DNA of 64,000 nucleotides from Hirundichthys speculiger (GCA_018398805.1 JAGFBZ010000939.1:974001-1038000); one strand, 5' to 3'; positions 11,508-24,065 are shown, counted from the stretch's first letter. Notes: generated by a model from the sequence alone, not told the origin. Numbers and translations are program-made.

Positions 11508-12424
11508 CAAAGAGGAGGTTCAGAGAAAGAACCTCAGCATCCATCTTTCAAAGCTGCAGAACACGACAGATTAGAGATCTTTATGTAGTTGCTCAGCCGT
11601 CATGTCCCCCTGTGGTTCAGCAGATCCTCCTCGTCGTGCAGGAGTCCTCCAGAGATCTGGGTTTGTGGCTAATGAGTCGTTATGAAACGACCCCTGGACC
11701 GGAGGCGGCTCACTGCCACTGACCCTCACGCTCACCGGCGCCTGGCATTTCCTCAAGAATTCCCGGCTAATTTGGGGAATCTGGTCTCAATTGTGCCATT
11801 GATTTTGGCTTCCTACACTTTCCCTCCATGCCCCGTCAGCCAACCACAAGTGAGACGCTCATGGTCATTAAGGTTGGGGGGGGGGGGGGGGCGCCACATG
11901 AAGCCATCCGCTGCCCCTGACAGCAACATCACACCGTCTAGTAAAAATAATGGCTCGTTTATTAAAATTATGGACGTGTATTTGGTCCTGGATGTCTTGA
12001 GCTCCAGATTGAGACATCTAATGAAACGGATCAGAGCTAATTGATGCTGGAGAAGGTTTACGGGCAGGACCGGCTGGTTGACCCGCTGTCAGAGTCCATC
12101 TCTTTACCCCTCACAGATTTATGTTTCCATCTTCCCCTTCACCTTCGCTCTCCTCGCTGTGCCCCCTTCCTCCTTCATCTCCCCCTTGTATCTTCTCCTC
12201 AACCCCTGTCACATCTGGACTTGGTTCCCGTAGCTCTTAAAAACACACAGATAGGAACCGAGAGACATTCGGAGAGCTGGAAGAGTTTAGTAGTTTAGCG
12301 GGAAAGCTGAACCGGCGGGGTCAGGGGGCTGAAGCCATTATTGCGTCCGTCAGTGTTAGCGCTGCGTCTGTACGGTTACTGTAAGTAATTGGGAGCATCT
12401 GTGACTGTTTCACAGGAGGACTGG

Positions 12425-12479
<55 letters not shown>

Positions 12480-13141
12480 GAACGATAAAAGTTGTAGATA
12501 AAACGCTTTCCCGCTGTGTATCCAGAGACAAACGCTGCCTGTCTGCAGTTCTGCTCCGCGCTGTTCCAGTAGCAATAACCATCGTAATCACGCACATTCA
12601 TCTCTGAATGATGTTCATCTGTTCATCATTTTTTTCACCACGTATAGCACCTCTGACTATCATTTCTATCATCTGAATGTCTCCTGCTCTTCTTTTTTTT
12701 TTTTGTTTAAACATGTCAACTTTTATATTTCAAGGACAGGAGCTAGAGTTTTATAGAAAACTGAGAAAAAAAACTGCTCGGTTTCAGTTTTAGCTCATTT
12801 ATTTACTTATTTTGGTTTGAAATCGATGAATAAAATTAGCCCAACTGAAAATGTGAATGCGTTCAGAGTGGTGTCAGTCTGCAGGGAGGATGAAGATACA
12901 AATGATTCATCAGAGAATTGATCTTTAACGGTTTCATTTCCAGTTATTTTCATGCAGCAATATTAACTGGGATTCATGAAAACACAGGAAAGAGAGAGCA
13001 GCAAAATATAAGAGCCGCAAAATAAAATGTGTTCTGATTTTAAATAAAATATCAGTTTCAGCGTCTGCTGTGGTAAAAAAAAAAAAAACAAATTGAGAAA
13101 GTTTCTGGTCTCAGATCAGCTTTAAAGTTGGTTCTGGTTCA
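11508..13141. other. Intron 1 sequence with homopolymer tracts
   Basis: No gene is recognised. It holds G runs of 16 (11876-11891) and 49 (12428-12476), and AT-rich sequence from 12620. Polyproline and polyglycine frames over the G run are artefacts of the homopolymer. Confidence 0.5.
12428..12476 (+). repeat. Poly-G tract, 49 uninterrupted G
   Basis: A pure run of G on the + strand follows GGGGA. Such a run could form G-quadruplex structure, and its true length may be mis-assembled. Confidence 0.9.
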
Positions 13142-13149
13142 GTAACAAC

Positions 13150-14142
13150 TAGGGCCGTGAAAAAAAATCGATTTGGCGATATATCACGATTTTCGGCCGC
13201 CCAATATAATATTGATTTTTCAGCTCCTAATATCAATTTTTTATTGCTGTCAGTATGTTGTAATGGTTACTTAAATGTGCAAAAACACTAATAATAAACA
13301 ATAGTTTGTTTTGAAGCCAGAGCATGTGAGCGGAGTGGAGCGGCGGTAATTTCCGCTCCTCGCTCACAAAGGTTGTCACCGCTCCGCTCTTCCCTCAAAG
13401 TCGCAAAACGCCACTCCACCCATAACCGCTCAGCGCTCCAGTAACACTGCACCCCGCTCCGCTCCACGCTCCGCTCCAAAAATGTTTGCATGCATATAAA
13501 ATGTACATGTTTACCTGAAGCCTTAGATCTAATCAGAGCTGGATGAGAGAGAGAGAGAGAGACTCAACAAAGTTACGTTCCTTGCAGCCAGTCGCGGAGC
13601 CGAGAGAGGAATAATTACGCAGAGCCGACAGACGTTTTAAAGTCCAAAAAATAGATATTTACTGACAAGAAAAAATAAGAAAATAATTTCACCTAACAGA
13701 ATTAGCTGGTTTAATACACTTTTGTTTGTTATTAACCTTTCCCGAAACTATTTTTCATTCACTGTTCTCCTATTTTTATACTTGAAGACCGTGATATGAG
13801 CGGTAACGGAGCGAAACTGGAGCGGGATGACGCCCCGCTCCACCTGAATCTTCCTAGAAAAAAAACTCCCGCTCTGCGCTCCTTTCAAAATTCGTCCGCT
13901 CCGCTCCTCGCTCGCTCACATGCTCTGTTTGAAGCAAATAGTTTTGACTCAATTCGTCCTCTGAATGATCAATATCATCTGATGAACATATACAGCAACT
14001 TGATTTTTCATCTCTACTTTTAATTTTGATATGAACTGGGTAGAATATCACAATATATTGTGATATCATGATAATATCGTACCGTGACCCAAGTATCATG
14101 ATACATATTGTATTGCGAGGTCCTTGCCAATACTCACCCCTA
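13150..14142. mobile_element. hAT element, family with TAGGGGTGAG ends, copy 1 (host of a nested hAT)
   Basis: The ends are TAGGGCCGTG and, inverted, CTCACCCCTA. A perfect 8-bp duplication GTAACAAC flanks it (13142-13149 and 14143-14150). Subterminal sequence is full of ATATCG/CGATAT motifs. Related copies lie at 25813-26172 and from 40865. It is split by the nested element at 13318-13927. Confidence 0.9.
13318..13927. mobile_element. Nested hAT element with GAGCGG-rich arms
   Basis: The terminal repeats are CAGAGCATGTGAGCG and its inverse, and both arms are dense in GGAGCGG/CCGCTCC. The perfect 8-bp duplication TTTGAAGC flanks it (13310-13317 and 13928-13935). Removing it restores continuity with the homologous element at 25813-26172, so it inserted after the host hAT. 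No transposase frame is visible. Confidence 0.92.
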
Positions 14143-14150
14143 GTAACAAC

Positions 14151-14853
14151 AGTAACTAACTACAAGTGTGAGTTGATTCAGTTTCTGAAACGGTCTAGAC
14201 TAAACCATCTTTCCTAAAGTCAAGCTACGTCCCTTTGTGAAATGGAAAACCCGATACTTATTTTTGATTCCTTTTAGCGACGCCACCGCTGCTCTACCGT
14301 CTGATGTGCAGCGAAGCTCCACGGTGTCACTGCTGCAGTCATCCAGTCCTAACCTGAACTGGGATATATAACTGGACCAAACTGAATAGATTTCCCTCCG
14401 GATGCACAACCAGTAGATCCAGTTCAGTCTGGAGTACTTCCATCAAGCGCGTTCTTTAGCCCGCTGTCGTGAGTTTTTAACAGCGTCTCTGTCTTCATCA
14501 CGATGAACCGCTTCTTCATTGGGCTGCTGTCATCTTCGTGGAGGTTCTAATCCAGATATCTGACTGGTTCTGAGAGCAGCTGACGTGTAAATGCTGTTAA
14601 CAGCAGCTCGAGACGGCAAAGATGCTAAAGATACTAAAGCTCAGTTTCTGTTGATTGTAGAAGTCAGAGGTCAAACTTGGATTCTTGAGGATTTTCTGGA
14701 CTGAACTGAACTTTTCATCAAGTGAACCTGGAAATTCTTAAACTGGTGAATAACTATTGATGTTTAATGGAGCTCAAACGTAACTAAAGTAAACTAACAC
14801 TGATAGTTTATTGATCTTCTGAATCTACTTCCAAAATAAAGTATTCTACTATT
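14151..14853. other. Intron 1 gap
   Basis: No gene or repeat recognised. Confidence 0.4.
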
Positions 14854-16195
14854 CAGCTCTTTTTATCGATCTCTCCAAAGCATTCGATACGGTGAACCAT
14901 TGTATTTTAAAACAGAGGCTGCTCAGTATTGGTGTTTCGGAGAGGGCGGCTGGTTGGTTTGAAAATTACCTGTCAGACAGGACTCAGTGTGTCACCTTTG
15001 ATGGTGTCTCCTCTAGTCTACTTACTGTTGGTTCAGGGGTCCCACAAGGCTCTGTGCTGGGCCCACTTTTATTTACCATCTATCTAAATGATCTGGGTTC
15101 AAATGTCCCCAATGCACAATTCCATCTTTACGCTGATGATACAGTGATATACAGTTTTGGTGACACCATTAAACAGACCTTTGAGTACCTGCAGGCTGCT
15201 TTTAATACTGTACAGTTTCGCCTTTCAGAGTTGAAACTTGTTTTGAATGCAACTAAAACCAAGATGGTCCTGTTCTCACATTCTAGGAACTCTGCTGCTA
15301 GTTTTCCTAATATTGTCACCCTGCAGGGAAGCCCGATAGAGTGTGTGTCTGAGTACAAGTATTTGGGGTTTATACTTGATGACCACTTGACTTTTAAGGT
15401 ACATATTCAAAATCTAGTTAAGAAACTTAGGCTAAAGCTAGGGTTTTACTTTAGGAACAAGATGTGCTTTTCTCCTGCAACAAGGAAGAAGCTGGTTGAG
15501 GCTACTTTCCTTCCCCTTATTGATTACGGTGATTTTTTATACATGCACGCCCCTACCAAATATCTGCACCTAATAGATTCCGCTTATCATAGTGCGCTGA
15601 GATTCATCACAAGGTGCAAACCTCACACACATCACTGCACCCTTTATAATCTAGTCCAATGGCCTTCCTTAGCTCAGCGCAGGCTAACCCGTTGGCGCTT
15701 ATTTATTTATAAATCTATCATTGGGATGTTGCCCCCATATCTATGTAGGTTTATGTCCTTCAAGTCCAGCACTCGCTCGCTGCGGTCTAATGTTAGTCTC
15801 CAGCTGAATGTGCCTAGGGCTTGTACAGAGCTGGGGAAGGAAGCTTTCAGAATCTCAGCCCCCTCGGCCTGGAACTTGCTGCAGAGTGACCTGAAGTTAG
15901 AGAACCTGATCTCCTTTGGGCAATTTAAGGGGCTAGTGAAGGGTCTGGAGGCAAGAACAATTGGAACCTGTTCCTGCTTTTAAGTTAGGCTAGGTCTGAC
16001 ATGTACTTGCTTAATTTAATCCTTGTTGGTTGAGTCAATGTACTGTTTTATCTATTTATTGTTTATATTGATTGTATTTTATCTGTTTTATGTGCAACTT
16101 TTATGGCGGCTTTCTTGGCCAGGGCTCCTTCGAAAAAGAGACTTGTTCTCAAAGGACTTCCCTGGTAAAATAAAGGTTAAATAAAATAAAATAAA
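14854..16195 (+). mobile_element. 5'-truncated L2/CR1-type LINE with intact C-terminal frame
   Basis: From 14854 the sequence reads in frame as the reverse-transcriptase palm (ALFIDLSKAFDTVNH), and it continues uninterrupted to a TAA near 15982. The 3' UTR includes GGCTTTCTTGGCCAGG and CAAAGGACTTCCCTGGTAAA, a typical ending of fish L2-type LINEs, and a TTAAATAAAATAAAATAAA tail ending about 16195. The endonuclease domain is missing. I could not define a target duplication. Confidence 0.88.
14892..15983 (+). CDS. LINE reverse transcriptase, C-terminal 363 residues
   Basis: This is the uninterrupted part of a non-LTR reverse transcriptase. Catalytic-region motifs in order are GVPQGSVLGPLLFTIYLNDL (about residue 50), FHLYADDTVIYSF with the two active-site Asp residues (about residue 80), and LNATKTKMVLF then YKYLGFILD (thumb-side region). 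The C-terminus has PSAWNLLQSDL, equivalent to the end block of L2-type proteins. The listed start is only the first possible initiator; coding similarity extends 38 bases further upstream and the true N-terminus was lost by 5' truncation. It is not expected to be a functional gene alone. Confidence 0.85.
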   Translation: MNHCILKQRLLSIGVSERAAGWFENYLSDRTQCVTFDGVSSSLLTVGSGVPQGSVLGPLLFTIYLNDLGSNVPNAQFHLYADDTVIYSFGDTIKQTFEYLQAAFNTVQFRLSELKLVLNATKTKMVLFSHSRNSAASFPNIVTLQGSPIECVSEYKYLGFILDDHLTFKVHIQNLVKKLRLKLGFYFRNKMCFSPATRKKLVEATFLPLIDYGDFLYMHAPTKYLHLIDSAYHSALRFITRCKPHTHHCTLYNLVQWPSLAQRRLTRWRLFIYKSIIGMLPPYLCRFMSFKSSTRSLRSNVSLQLNVPRACTELGKEAFRISAPSAWNLLQSDLKLENLISFGQFKGLVKGLEARTIGTCSCF

Positions 16196-16492
16196 AAAAT
16201 TCAAGGCGTTATGACCTTAAAATTAAAATTACGATTAACTGAAGGTTTTACCTCAATTATGATTAAGGAGCGATTATTTTGGTTTTGTTTAATTACTTTT
16301 GCCCTCGTAGATCACTGACAAGGTTTTAAAAAAGTATCTCAGTTGTCACTGTAACAACTGGGATGTTTTAATGATAAAAGAGTAGATGTCTTTTAAAACG
16401 AGTGAAGAGAAATGCACACAGATGAACGATATATGATCATTTATTGAATCCTGGGCAAGATTGCATCAGTTACAAGTTCTGAATGCAGTTTA
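16196..16492. other. Intron 1 gap, AT-rich
   Basis: Sequence near 16225-16300 contains ATTACGATTAACTG and GATTAAGGAGCGATTA, resembling hAT subterminal motifs, but no ends were found. Confidence 0.3.
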
Positions 16493-16670
16493 GAACTGCA
16501 GCCTCTAGTGGTCAGTAGAGGAACTGCAGCCTCTACTGGTCTACAGAGGAACTGCAGCCTCTAGTGGTCAGTAGAGGAACTGCAGCCTCTACTGGTCTAC
16601 AGAGGAACTGCAGCCTCTAGTGGTCTACAGAGGAACTGCAGCCTCTTGTGGTCAGTAGAGGAACTATAAT
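16493..16670 (+). repeat. 28-bp minisatellite, short array
   Basis: About six copies of the unit AACTGCAG plus CCTCTAGTGGTCAGTAGAGG, with variants such as ACTGGTCTACAGAGG. The same unit forms the large array at 50240-52803 and a divergent array at 57780-58290. Confidence 0.9.
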
Positions 16671-18824
16671 TTCTTACTTCCGCTTTGAACTCAGCTCCTA
16701 AAAACAGATGTTATTCTGTGATCCAGAACCTCTGGAGTCCTGATACCCTGATGTCATTTCTGAATCCTTTTCTTCAGCTGAACAGGGCTTCATTTCAGAT
16801 GTCGACCTCAATTAACACAGCAACCACATGCAAGCATGGCTGCATACAGTCTGAACACTTTAAATTAAATCTGAAGGAATAAAAAAATGAAAATAAATTC
16901 ATGAAAATCATCATCTGAAGTTGATACCAGAGTATGAAGGTTTTCACCCAGATGTGTTTGATAATCTGAACCATCAGACACGTCAATAGATACAGTGCAG
17001 CCTTTGTTGCTCTGACATGTCAACTAAACTGGCACGTGGTTCTGGTTACTATATACATGATGGTGCATTGTGGGAATTTTGGCTCCATCTACAGAAACGG
17101 TGGCTGCTCTGTGTTCCTGAGAAAATCCTCCTGAAATCTAAATTCTCACTTTTATCGGTGAGGCAGTATCAGAATGCTCCTTTACTGGCTAGAGCTTTGT
17201 ATAAACCTCATCGATGCATGTAAAACAGACGTTGGAAGAATTTAGAGAAAATAATCTCAGTATAACATCAAACGCACCTCCTCTATGTCTGTCTGTTATA
17301 CATTTCCGCTTCCAGACCTTTCCTGACGTTCCTCACGCCCGCCACATTCAGCGAGTTCAGTTTTGGGGTTGAACTTCCTTTTAGGTTCGACCGTGTTTTC
17401 CTCAAACCCCAACAGAGCTCCGTTCACCTGGTGCTTGTTAAAAATCCAGAGCAATGCCCTGCAAGTTCAAGGGTCAGGGTTTTACGCTACCTAAACCTGC
17501 AGCTGCTCCGAAGCCCCTTAAGCCCCGAGATCGATAGCACATGTGAAGAGGAGTGCTTTTTCATGCGACGGGTCGAGACCTTAGCAGATCCCTGAGTTGT
17601 CCGGCTCTCTTCTCTGCGCCGGACTACCCGTCACAACGTCGTCGTGTCATCCGAGTCCAGATTACATACACTTCCTGAACATATATGAAGGTTAAAGATC
17701 ATTATTTTTGATACCTGAGCTTCGGCTGCACTGACGTTTTTCGAGCCAGTTTTGGCCTTGGTGCTTTAGGACTGGCCTGGATACCGTTTCCTGGGAGCCA
17801 GAGCTTCGGTCGAAGATTACAACAAATATGTGGAGCCTTGCGATAACACATATTAAAAGAGGCCAGCCAAGCAGCACTTTCAATAAGGATAACTTCACTA
17901 ATGCTGAATACAGCGAAGCAAACTGAGTCCTCCTCAGAGAGGGTTTGTTATATATGAAGAGGTGGTGTAAAGTCATTATTACGAAAGTTTTTAGTCCCGT
18001 CTCAGTGATCAATACAGACATCGGGCCTCCTTCATGAACTATTCGTAAATCTGATACTCTTGTTTGTAAGAACATGTGTAGGTTAGTGAATTCAAAGTGA
18101 TCGCAGGTCGTCGGCGCTCCGGCAGCTCACTATTTAGCATAAACCCGCCCAGGACCCAGCATTTAACAAGGTGACCACCACCTGGTCATTGCTAAGCTTT
18201 CAGGTAAAGTCGTGAGGTCGCAGGTCGAGCTGAGGAGGCAGCGCCCGGGAAACGATCTGCTCTGGTGGAAAATTTAAAAAAAAAAAAACCTGGACCACGG
18301 CTCTCGGCTCCCTGTGAGACCAGGACGTCATGCAGATGTTAAAAGGCCAACAAAGCATTCACGAGAGACAATGGAATTGTTTTGATCTGATTTTGGATGA
18401 GAAACAAAGGAAAAAAAAGAACATCTGCTGCAGACAGCTGCGTCGTCTCTGTTATCAGAAACGTCCATCAGGAGTTCACCACGGCTTCATGACGCTGCTT
18501 CCGTCTCCATGATGACCAGAGTCTCTGCAGCGTTCATGTCACTGCTCGTTTCCAGCAGCTCTAGGTGCTCGGAGGCAGCAGCAGGTTTATCTCAGAACTA
18601 CTAACAGTTTCATGAATGCTGAAATGCATAAGTTTGAGGTGCTCTGAAGGTGGTGTGGTTTCAGGCTGAAGGTGGAGATAAGGATCTGGAGGTTAGATGA
18701 TTGTGAGGTTCAAATCTGAACGGGTCTCTGAATGACCCAAACCGTCTTTGGGAAGCTGGTTTCTGAATAACTGTACCGAACACAGTGGCAGCATTGTGTT
18801 TTTAGCTGATAATAGTCCCAGTTC
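16671..18824. other. Intron 1 gap
   Basis: No gene, RNA or element with recognisable ends. Several open frames up to 127 codons on either strand lack domains. Confidence 0.4.
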
Positions 18825-19493
18825 AGTCTAGTTATACCCCTGTTCAGTCCAGTTATATCCCAGTCTGACCCAGTTATATATCCTAGTTCAGTCCAGTTAT
18901 AAATCCCAGTTCAGTCCAGTTATATATCCTAGTTCGGTCCAGTTATATATCCTAGTTCGGTCCAGTTATATATCCCAGTTTCCCCAGTTATATATCCGAA
19001 TTCGGTCCAGTTATATCCCTGTTCATTCCAGTTATATATCCTAGTTTCCCCAGTTATATATGCCAGTTTCGCCAGTTATATATCGTAGATCGGTCCAGTT
19101 ATATCCCAATTCGGTCCAGTTATATCCCAATTCAGTCCAGTTATATCCCAGTTCAGTCCAGGTATATAGTTTGACCAGTTATATATGCCAGTTTGGTCCA
19201 GTTATATATGCCAGTTTGGTCCAGTTATATATCCCAGTTTCACCAGTTATATATCCCAGTTCGGTCCAGTTATATATCCCAGTTTAGTCCATTTATATTT
19301 CAGTTTGGTCTAGTTATATCCCATTTTGGTCCAGTTATATATGCCAGTTTGGTCCAGTTATAAATCCTAGTTTGACCAGTTATATAACCCAGTTCAGTCC
19401 AGTTATATATGCCAGTTCAGTCCAGTTATATATCCTAGTTTGACCAGTTATATATCCTTGTTCGGTCCAGTTATATCCCAGTTCGGTCTAGTT
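18825..19493 (+). repeat. AT-rich minisatellite, about 20-23 bp unit
   Basis: Roughly 30 imperfect units of the form CAGTTATATATCCCAGTT plus CGGTC, with deletion variants (CAGTTATATCCCAGTT, CCCCAGTTATATATC). Frames across it are repetitive (QLYPNSVQLY) and are not genes. Confidence 0.93.
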
Positions 19494-20118
19494 AAAGAGT
19501 AGATTCAGTCTTCATATAATGCCAATTCATTTAAAAAAATGAATTGGTTTCTCTATAGACACCTTTTTAGTGACAGCTGCATGACTCCACGTATAATTTA
19601 TAAAGTTATAAAGAGGAATGCAGAAGTCAACATTTGTTTATGCAACATGAGAGTGTTTTAAAGCCCTTCGGTGACACCAAACTCACTTCCAACCGGATTG
19701 GTTGGAACAACATTTGAATCAAAGCAGGAAGTGTCAGGGTCCAAATCAACTGCTTTCCATAATTAAGACAACACACTCAGAAAAATAATCCAGGGCCTTA
19801 GTAAATATCACAATAATAAAAAGGTATACTACCTTAATAATATCTCTGAAAATCACTTAAGTGCTTATTTGAGTTGAACATACAAAAATAAATGCTTAAA
19901 AATCTAACAGCTAATTTTGTCTTAAATTTACATGTGTTATTTTTTATTTCACAAAAAGAAATGAGTGTTTCAGTAACTCATTATATTTCTCATATATACA
20001 TAATATTTTCCGTAAATATGAGTGAAAATATTTGAGTATGGAGCAATTATACTGATCAGTTTCAAGAACTTTAATTATTTCTCATCCTAACTCAGTAGTC
20101 TTCATATCTAACAACAAC

Positions 20119-20520
20119 TTAAAGGTGGAGTAGGTGTTGTTTGAAAAACGGTTCCAACAATCCAACTCAAGTGAGATTTTGAAAATATACACTCCCTCCC
20201 TCCTCCCAAAGGCTCCGCCTCCTCCTCTTCAGCTCACCCCTCGAAACCACGCCTTCACATGATTCACGACTGCATGAACCATAGGGAGGGAGGGAGCGAG
20301 GGGTGATATTTGATGGACGTATTAGGCAGCCAATCAAAATAGTGATGATCACTTTTTTGATTGGTCAGAGTTTTTCTCTGATTATACCTTCTAGACTGGA
20401 CCAAAATGTTTAGTTTTTTTGCAAACATTTTATTTCAGTGGGTGCAATGGAAATGTGAAAAGGTTTTCAGGCAATATTGTAAAAAGTGTTGCAAAAAAAC
20501 AACACCCACCCCACCTTTAA
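20119..20520. mobile_element. TTAA-flanked MITE, copy 1
   Basis: Inverted ends AAGGTGGAGTAGGTGTTGTT and AACAACACCCACCCCACCTT lie within a TTAA duplication. A central GGGAGGGAGGGAGCGAGG / CCTCCCTCCTCCC inverted region is present. A near-identical copy occupies 42847-43249. TTAA targets indicate a piggyBac- or Kolobok-mobilised MITE. Confidence 0.93.
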
Positions 20521-21788
20521 GAAAACGAGTACGTTTTGTTACGCAGAACGTCATGACGTGCCCCATTCGCGGGCAAAGAGTGGATTCATGGGACATCTAT
20601 CCTGCGTTTTGCAGCAACACGAGGCAAGCAACATCTCACAGACGACCACGGTGAACTTATTTGGAGGACTATAAGTTGGTAAGTAGAGCACTTGCAATTT
20701 TTAAATCAATAGGTCCTGTCTTCTGCCTCATATAACGCTGGGTGTTGTTTTTTTTCTTTTAAATACTGTCGCCACCATACTGTTGTGCATAAGCTAACTT
20801 TGTTGACAGTTTGCTAGTCACCAAATTTATAAAAGTTGTAGGTAGACGAAAGTTAGCTATTTATATTTTCTTGTGATAACATTAGATGTTTACACAGCTA
20901 GAAGTCATATTTAGCATGGTGAAAAGTATTAAAATAGTGTTAATAGGTATTATAGAAGAGGTTTTCAGCCTCCTTTTGAGGGCTGCGGGGGTTCTCAGCT
21001 GTCGAGACTTTTTGATGATATTTTGGGGGAAACGCTTGATACCTAGAACAAGTAAAGGTCAGTTGCGGCAGCAAAACATTTTCATTGCAGTTGCTTAGGG
21101 GTTGCTAAACAATTATATGGAGTTGCTGGACAGTTTACTGCAATACCAATTAAATAGCATAAATATGGATATGTATGTCATTACCAGCCTACTCATTCTA
21201 ATCAGTGCTATCTGAAACTAGCGCGGATGCCATGAAACAGATAAAAACAAATCAATTTGAAGTTCCTTATTGTAATTTTACCATATAGTCATGCCGCTTT
21301 TCACAGCAGTGAGAAATGCACATTAACAGCCCAGACTACAAATCATGTAACAATAACCTGTTCATCACATTTTAACCAGTTAATATAAGTGAACTATTTG
21401 CACGGGCTCAATGTCAGCCGCCACGCTTCAACAGATAGCCTCCATTTTGATGTCACTTTCTAACGGCCCGGTTTTTTTTTTCCCAGGCTGACTTCGCGTG
21501 ACCCCTGCAGGCCAGCTCTCGCGAGACGAGTCTCTCTCTCATCGTTTTTATTTTAATTTAAAACAAAAACACATGAAATTAATTTTAAATTAAATTGTCA
21601 CCATTTTTATTTTATTTAACACAATTAAGATTTTTTCATTTTTAGGTCTCCATTCTTGGGGTTGCTTTGAGGTTGCTTAGCCATATTTTGGGGTTGCTAT
21701 AGCAACTGCAAGCTACCCCCCAGCACCGCCCCTGGTAAAGGTTGAATTATTTTGTCAAGCATGTTAAAAATCTTGGTCTCCTTTACAG

Positions 21789-22930
21789 CACCAACACTGC
21801 TGCAGCACCAAAACTGCTAAAGGAGAGAGGGTGAACAAAGACATAACAGAGAAGGTAAATGGCATCTATAAATAATGTACAGAAGAATTTTATGTTTTTC
21901 GTGTATTAAATTTTATAGTTACACAGTTATACAGTTAAATTTTCCTAATGTAAATTTAATTGAAAGGTTTGACACTGAAGTTTTTCCAATGAATCAAAGC
22001 TCTGCTTCAGTGTGTAGTGTTGCATTTTATTAGTTGAAATACTTTCTGTTTGGCAGAGTGGAATCCCCATTGAGCAGACAAGGGAGGTTGTCATCCGATG
22101 CCTTATTGACTATCTTGCAGAAGATGCTAGTGCCCTATTCAAGGACTTTGAGGTTAGTATAATACTGTGGTTTTCATGATTTTAAAGGTTTTAAGGTTTT
22201 AACAAATGTAATCTCGAGTGCACAGCTGCAGTACAGTTAATTTTTTCCTTACCACACGCAAAGAAGAAGCTACTTTCCATATGTTATAAAGCAGCTGTGG
22301 ACATGGACATTTTACTATTTTATTTTGTGAAGATAACAGGAAGTGTGTTGCTCACTACTAGCTTAAGTAGCACCGAAATTGACGTATTCGTCGGAACCAC
22401 ATTGCAAACAGCCGTGTGAGAGAGAGAGGATGTTACTTTTATTTTATTCTATGGCTATAACTTGTTAGCCCCACCAATCAATTTCACCACCAGCTGCCAC
22501 TAACCTAACTGACATGTTTTTAGTGTGTTTTTCTCCACTTAATATTCTGCTATGCTCTTTTATGTTAGTAGGTGGTATTTGTCTTGTTACATGCAGGTGG
22601 AAAGTGAGATCTTAACAGTTATCTTTACAATGTCTGCAGGATGCTACAGATGGAACAGCCAGCGTTCAAGAGCAGTTGGCTGATGAAGTGATGACAATCT
22701 TCCTGCTGCAGAAAGATGAGTCAGTTGATGGGGGCAGCACCTTCCTCAGCAGTCTTGGGGATCTTAGCAGAGCCTGCTGCTATCTGATGGGACTGACCTA
22801 TGCAGTAGATCTGCGATACCCCAAGAACCTCAAATACAGTTTTGAGGTATTCCAGAAAGTACTGCTGGAGCTGGATTCTGGAAACCTTTCCAACAAAGTT
22901 CAAAGACTGAAGAATTACCTCTGTATGTAG
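21789..22930 (+). pseudogene. SAMD3-like gene, C-terminal exons inside CACTA-like element A
   Basis: Three consistent exons are visible. 21789-21854 (66 bp, after TTTACAG, before GTAAAT) encodes TAKGERVNKDITEK. 22057-22152 (96 bp, after TTGGCAG, before GTTAGT) encodes REVVIRCLIDYLAEDASALF. 22640-22930 (after TCTGCAG) encodes [20 protein letters not shown], then [20 protein letters not shown], and stops at TAG. All junctions are phase 0 and the joined frame is open. The pattern VIRCL..YL.ED then YP..LKYSFE..QK matches the C-terminal region of the SAMD3-like proteins that are abundant in fish. No SAM domain or 5' exons are visible, so I call it a partial or captured copy. It may still be expressed, since no stop or frameshift is seen in these exons. 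Confidence 0.65.
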
Positions 22931-23702
22931 TTGCTGGCTACTGTTCAGTAAGAAGTTCTCTGATTGAGGGACTTTTTCATTGACAAGGTTTCATTGACTG
23001 TCCTGAGTATAGAAGTTTAATGTGTTAATGTTTACACAAGAGTCTTAATGTTATCAAAATGTTGTCTTGGTGCATTTAAGCCATATGCTGCATTCATTTC
23101 AGCTGGATGCTCATGTTAAAAATCTCTGTTCAGAGACAAAGTTGATATTTTATATTTGTCAAAGTAGACAAATGTTTAATAAAAAATGTTGCCATGTAGA
23201 ATTGCTTTGTTTTTTGTTTTTTTTTGTTTCATATATTGACCTGAAGTACTCCTAGATTAAAGAGATTAGAAATACATAATACAGAGAAACACATTTTAAA
23301 ACATTAAGTAAATAGAACATATTTATTCCGATATTTAATAGTCCATTATTAATTACATTCTGTTAAAAACATCAAGTAAATGTAGCAGATTTGTTAAATA
23401 ATAGTCTCATTTTCAGTTACATCTACCTAACACTGTAATTTTATTTACTCAATTTTTTTGAGTGGTTTGAACTTGGGCTTACTATTGCATAGACTTAGAA
23501 TTTTAATTATATGAAATAAATTTTAGATTTCATGGTACTCAATGTAGTTATCCAGATCAGCTTAAAATTTTTAAGTACATTTACTTAATTCATAAGGTAA
23601 ATCTAACAGATTTCATAGATTTCAAATTTACTCAATATATTGTGTGTAATATTGTTACACAGATTAAATTGAGTAGAGCATAGTAAAATTTTTCTGAGTG
23701 CA

Positions 23703-24060
23703 GGGAACTCTGGGAGAGCTCCTCCTTCCTGTGTCTTCCAACACCCCAACTCCTCAGATGTTCTCATCCGTTGTTTTGGACGTGTCAAAGACAAGTGAAG
23801 AAAACCTGATTGCAGATGATGGATATGGAGACATTTTCAGATGCCCAGACAGTAAAATGACAGGATGATGAAAAGCAAAAGAGTTTTCTTCAAGTCAAAC
23901 TGAACATTCTCAATATCGGCGTGACGTCACGAACCATGCTATCAGCCTTGGTTACAGCGCGAAGGGGCAAACAACATTGGAGCGAAGTATGAAGCCAAAT
24001 TGGATTCGCTAATTCGCTATTTTTCCGATGTATCATCAGTGTTAATATTATACTATAATA
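23703..24060. other. Intron 1 gap before the THAP fold-back
   Basis: No gene recognised. CGTGACGTCACGAAC at 23919-23933 is an almost perfect palindrome containing a CRE-type TGACGTCA core, probably part of the adjacent repeat. Confidence 0.35.
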
Positions 24061-24065
24061 ACGCC

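Larger units (their letters stand above)
19774..23700 (+). mobile_element. CACTA-like element A carrying SAMD3-like exons
   Basis: The ends are CACTCAGAAAAAT and its perfect inverse ATTTTTCTGAGTG. They are flanked by a 2-bp CA repeat (19772-19773 and 23701-23702). CACT starts and 2-3-bp duplications fit the CACTA/EnSpm group. Both subterminal regions contain repeated TTGAGT/ACTCAA and AAGTA/TACTT motifs, which this group uses as transposase-binding repeats. The interior holds a TTAA MITE and at least three spliced-looking exons of a SAMD3-like gene. No DDE transposase was recognised. The related element B at 43864-47536 supports treating this as one family. Confidence 0.72.

Noticed and set aside
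12321..12607. Poly-proline and poly-glycine proteins
   Set aside because: They are produced in several frames by one poly-G run.
20975..21735. Further nested element within CACTA-like element A
   Set aside because: Sequences such as TTGGGGTTGCTATAGCAACTG and CCCAGCACCGCCCCTGG suggest a hAT end, but no matching second end or target duplication was found.
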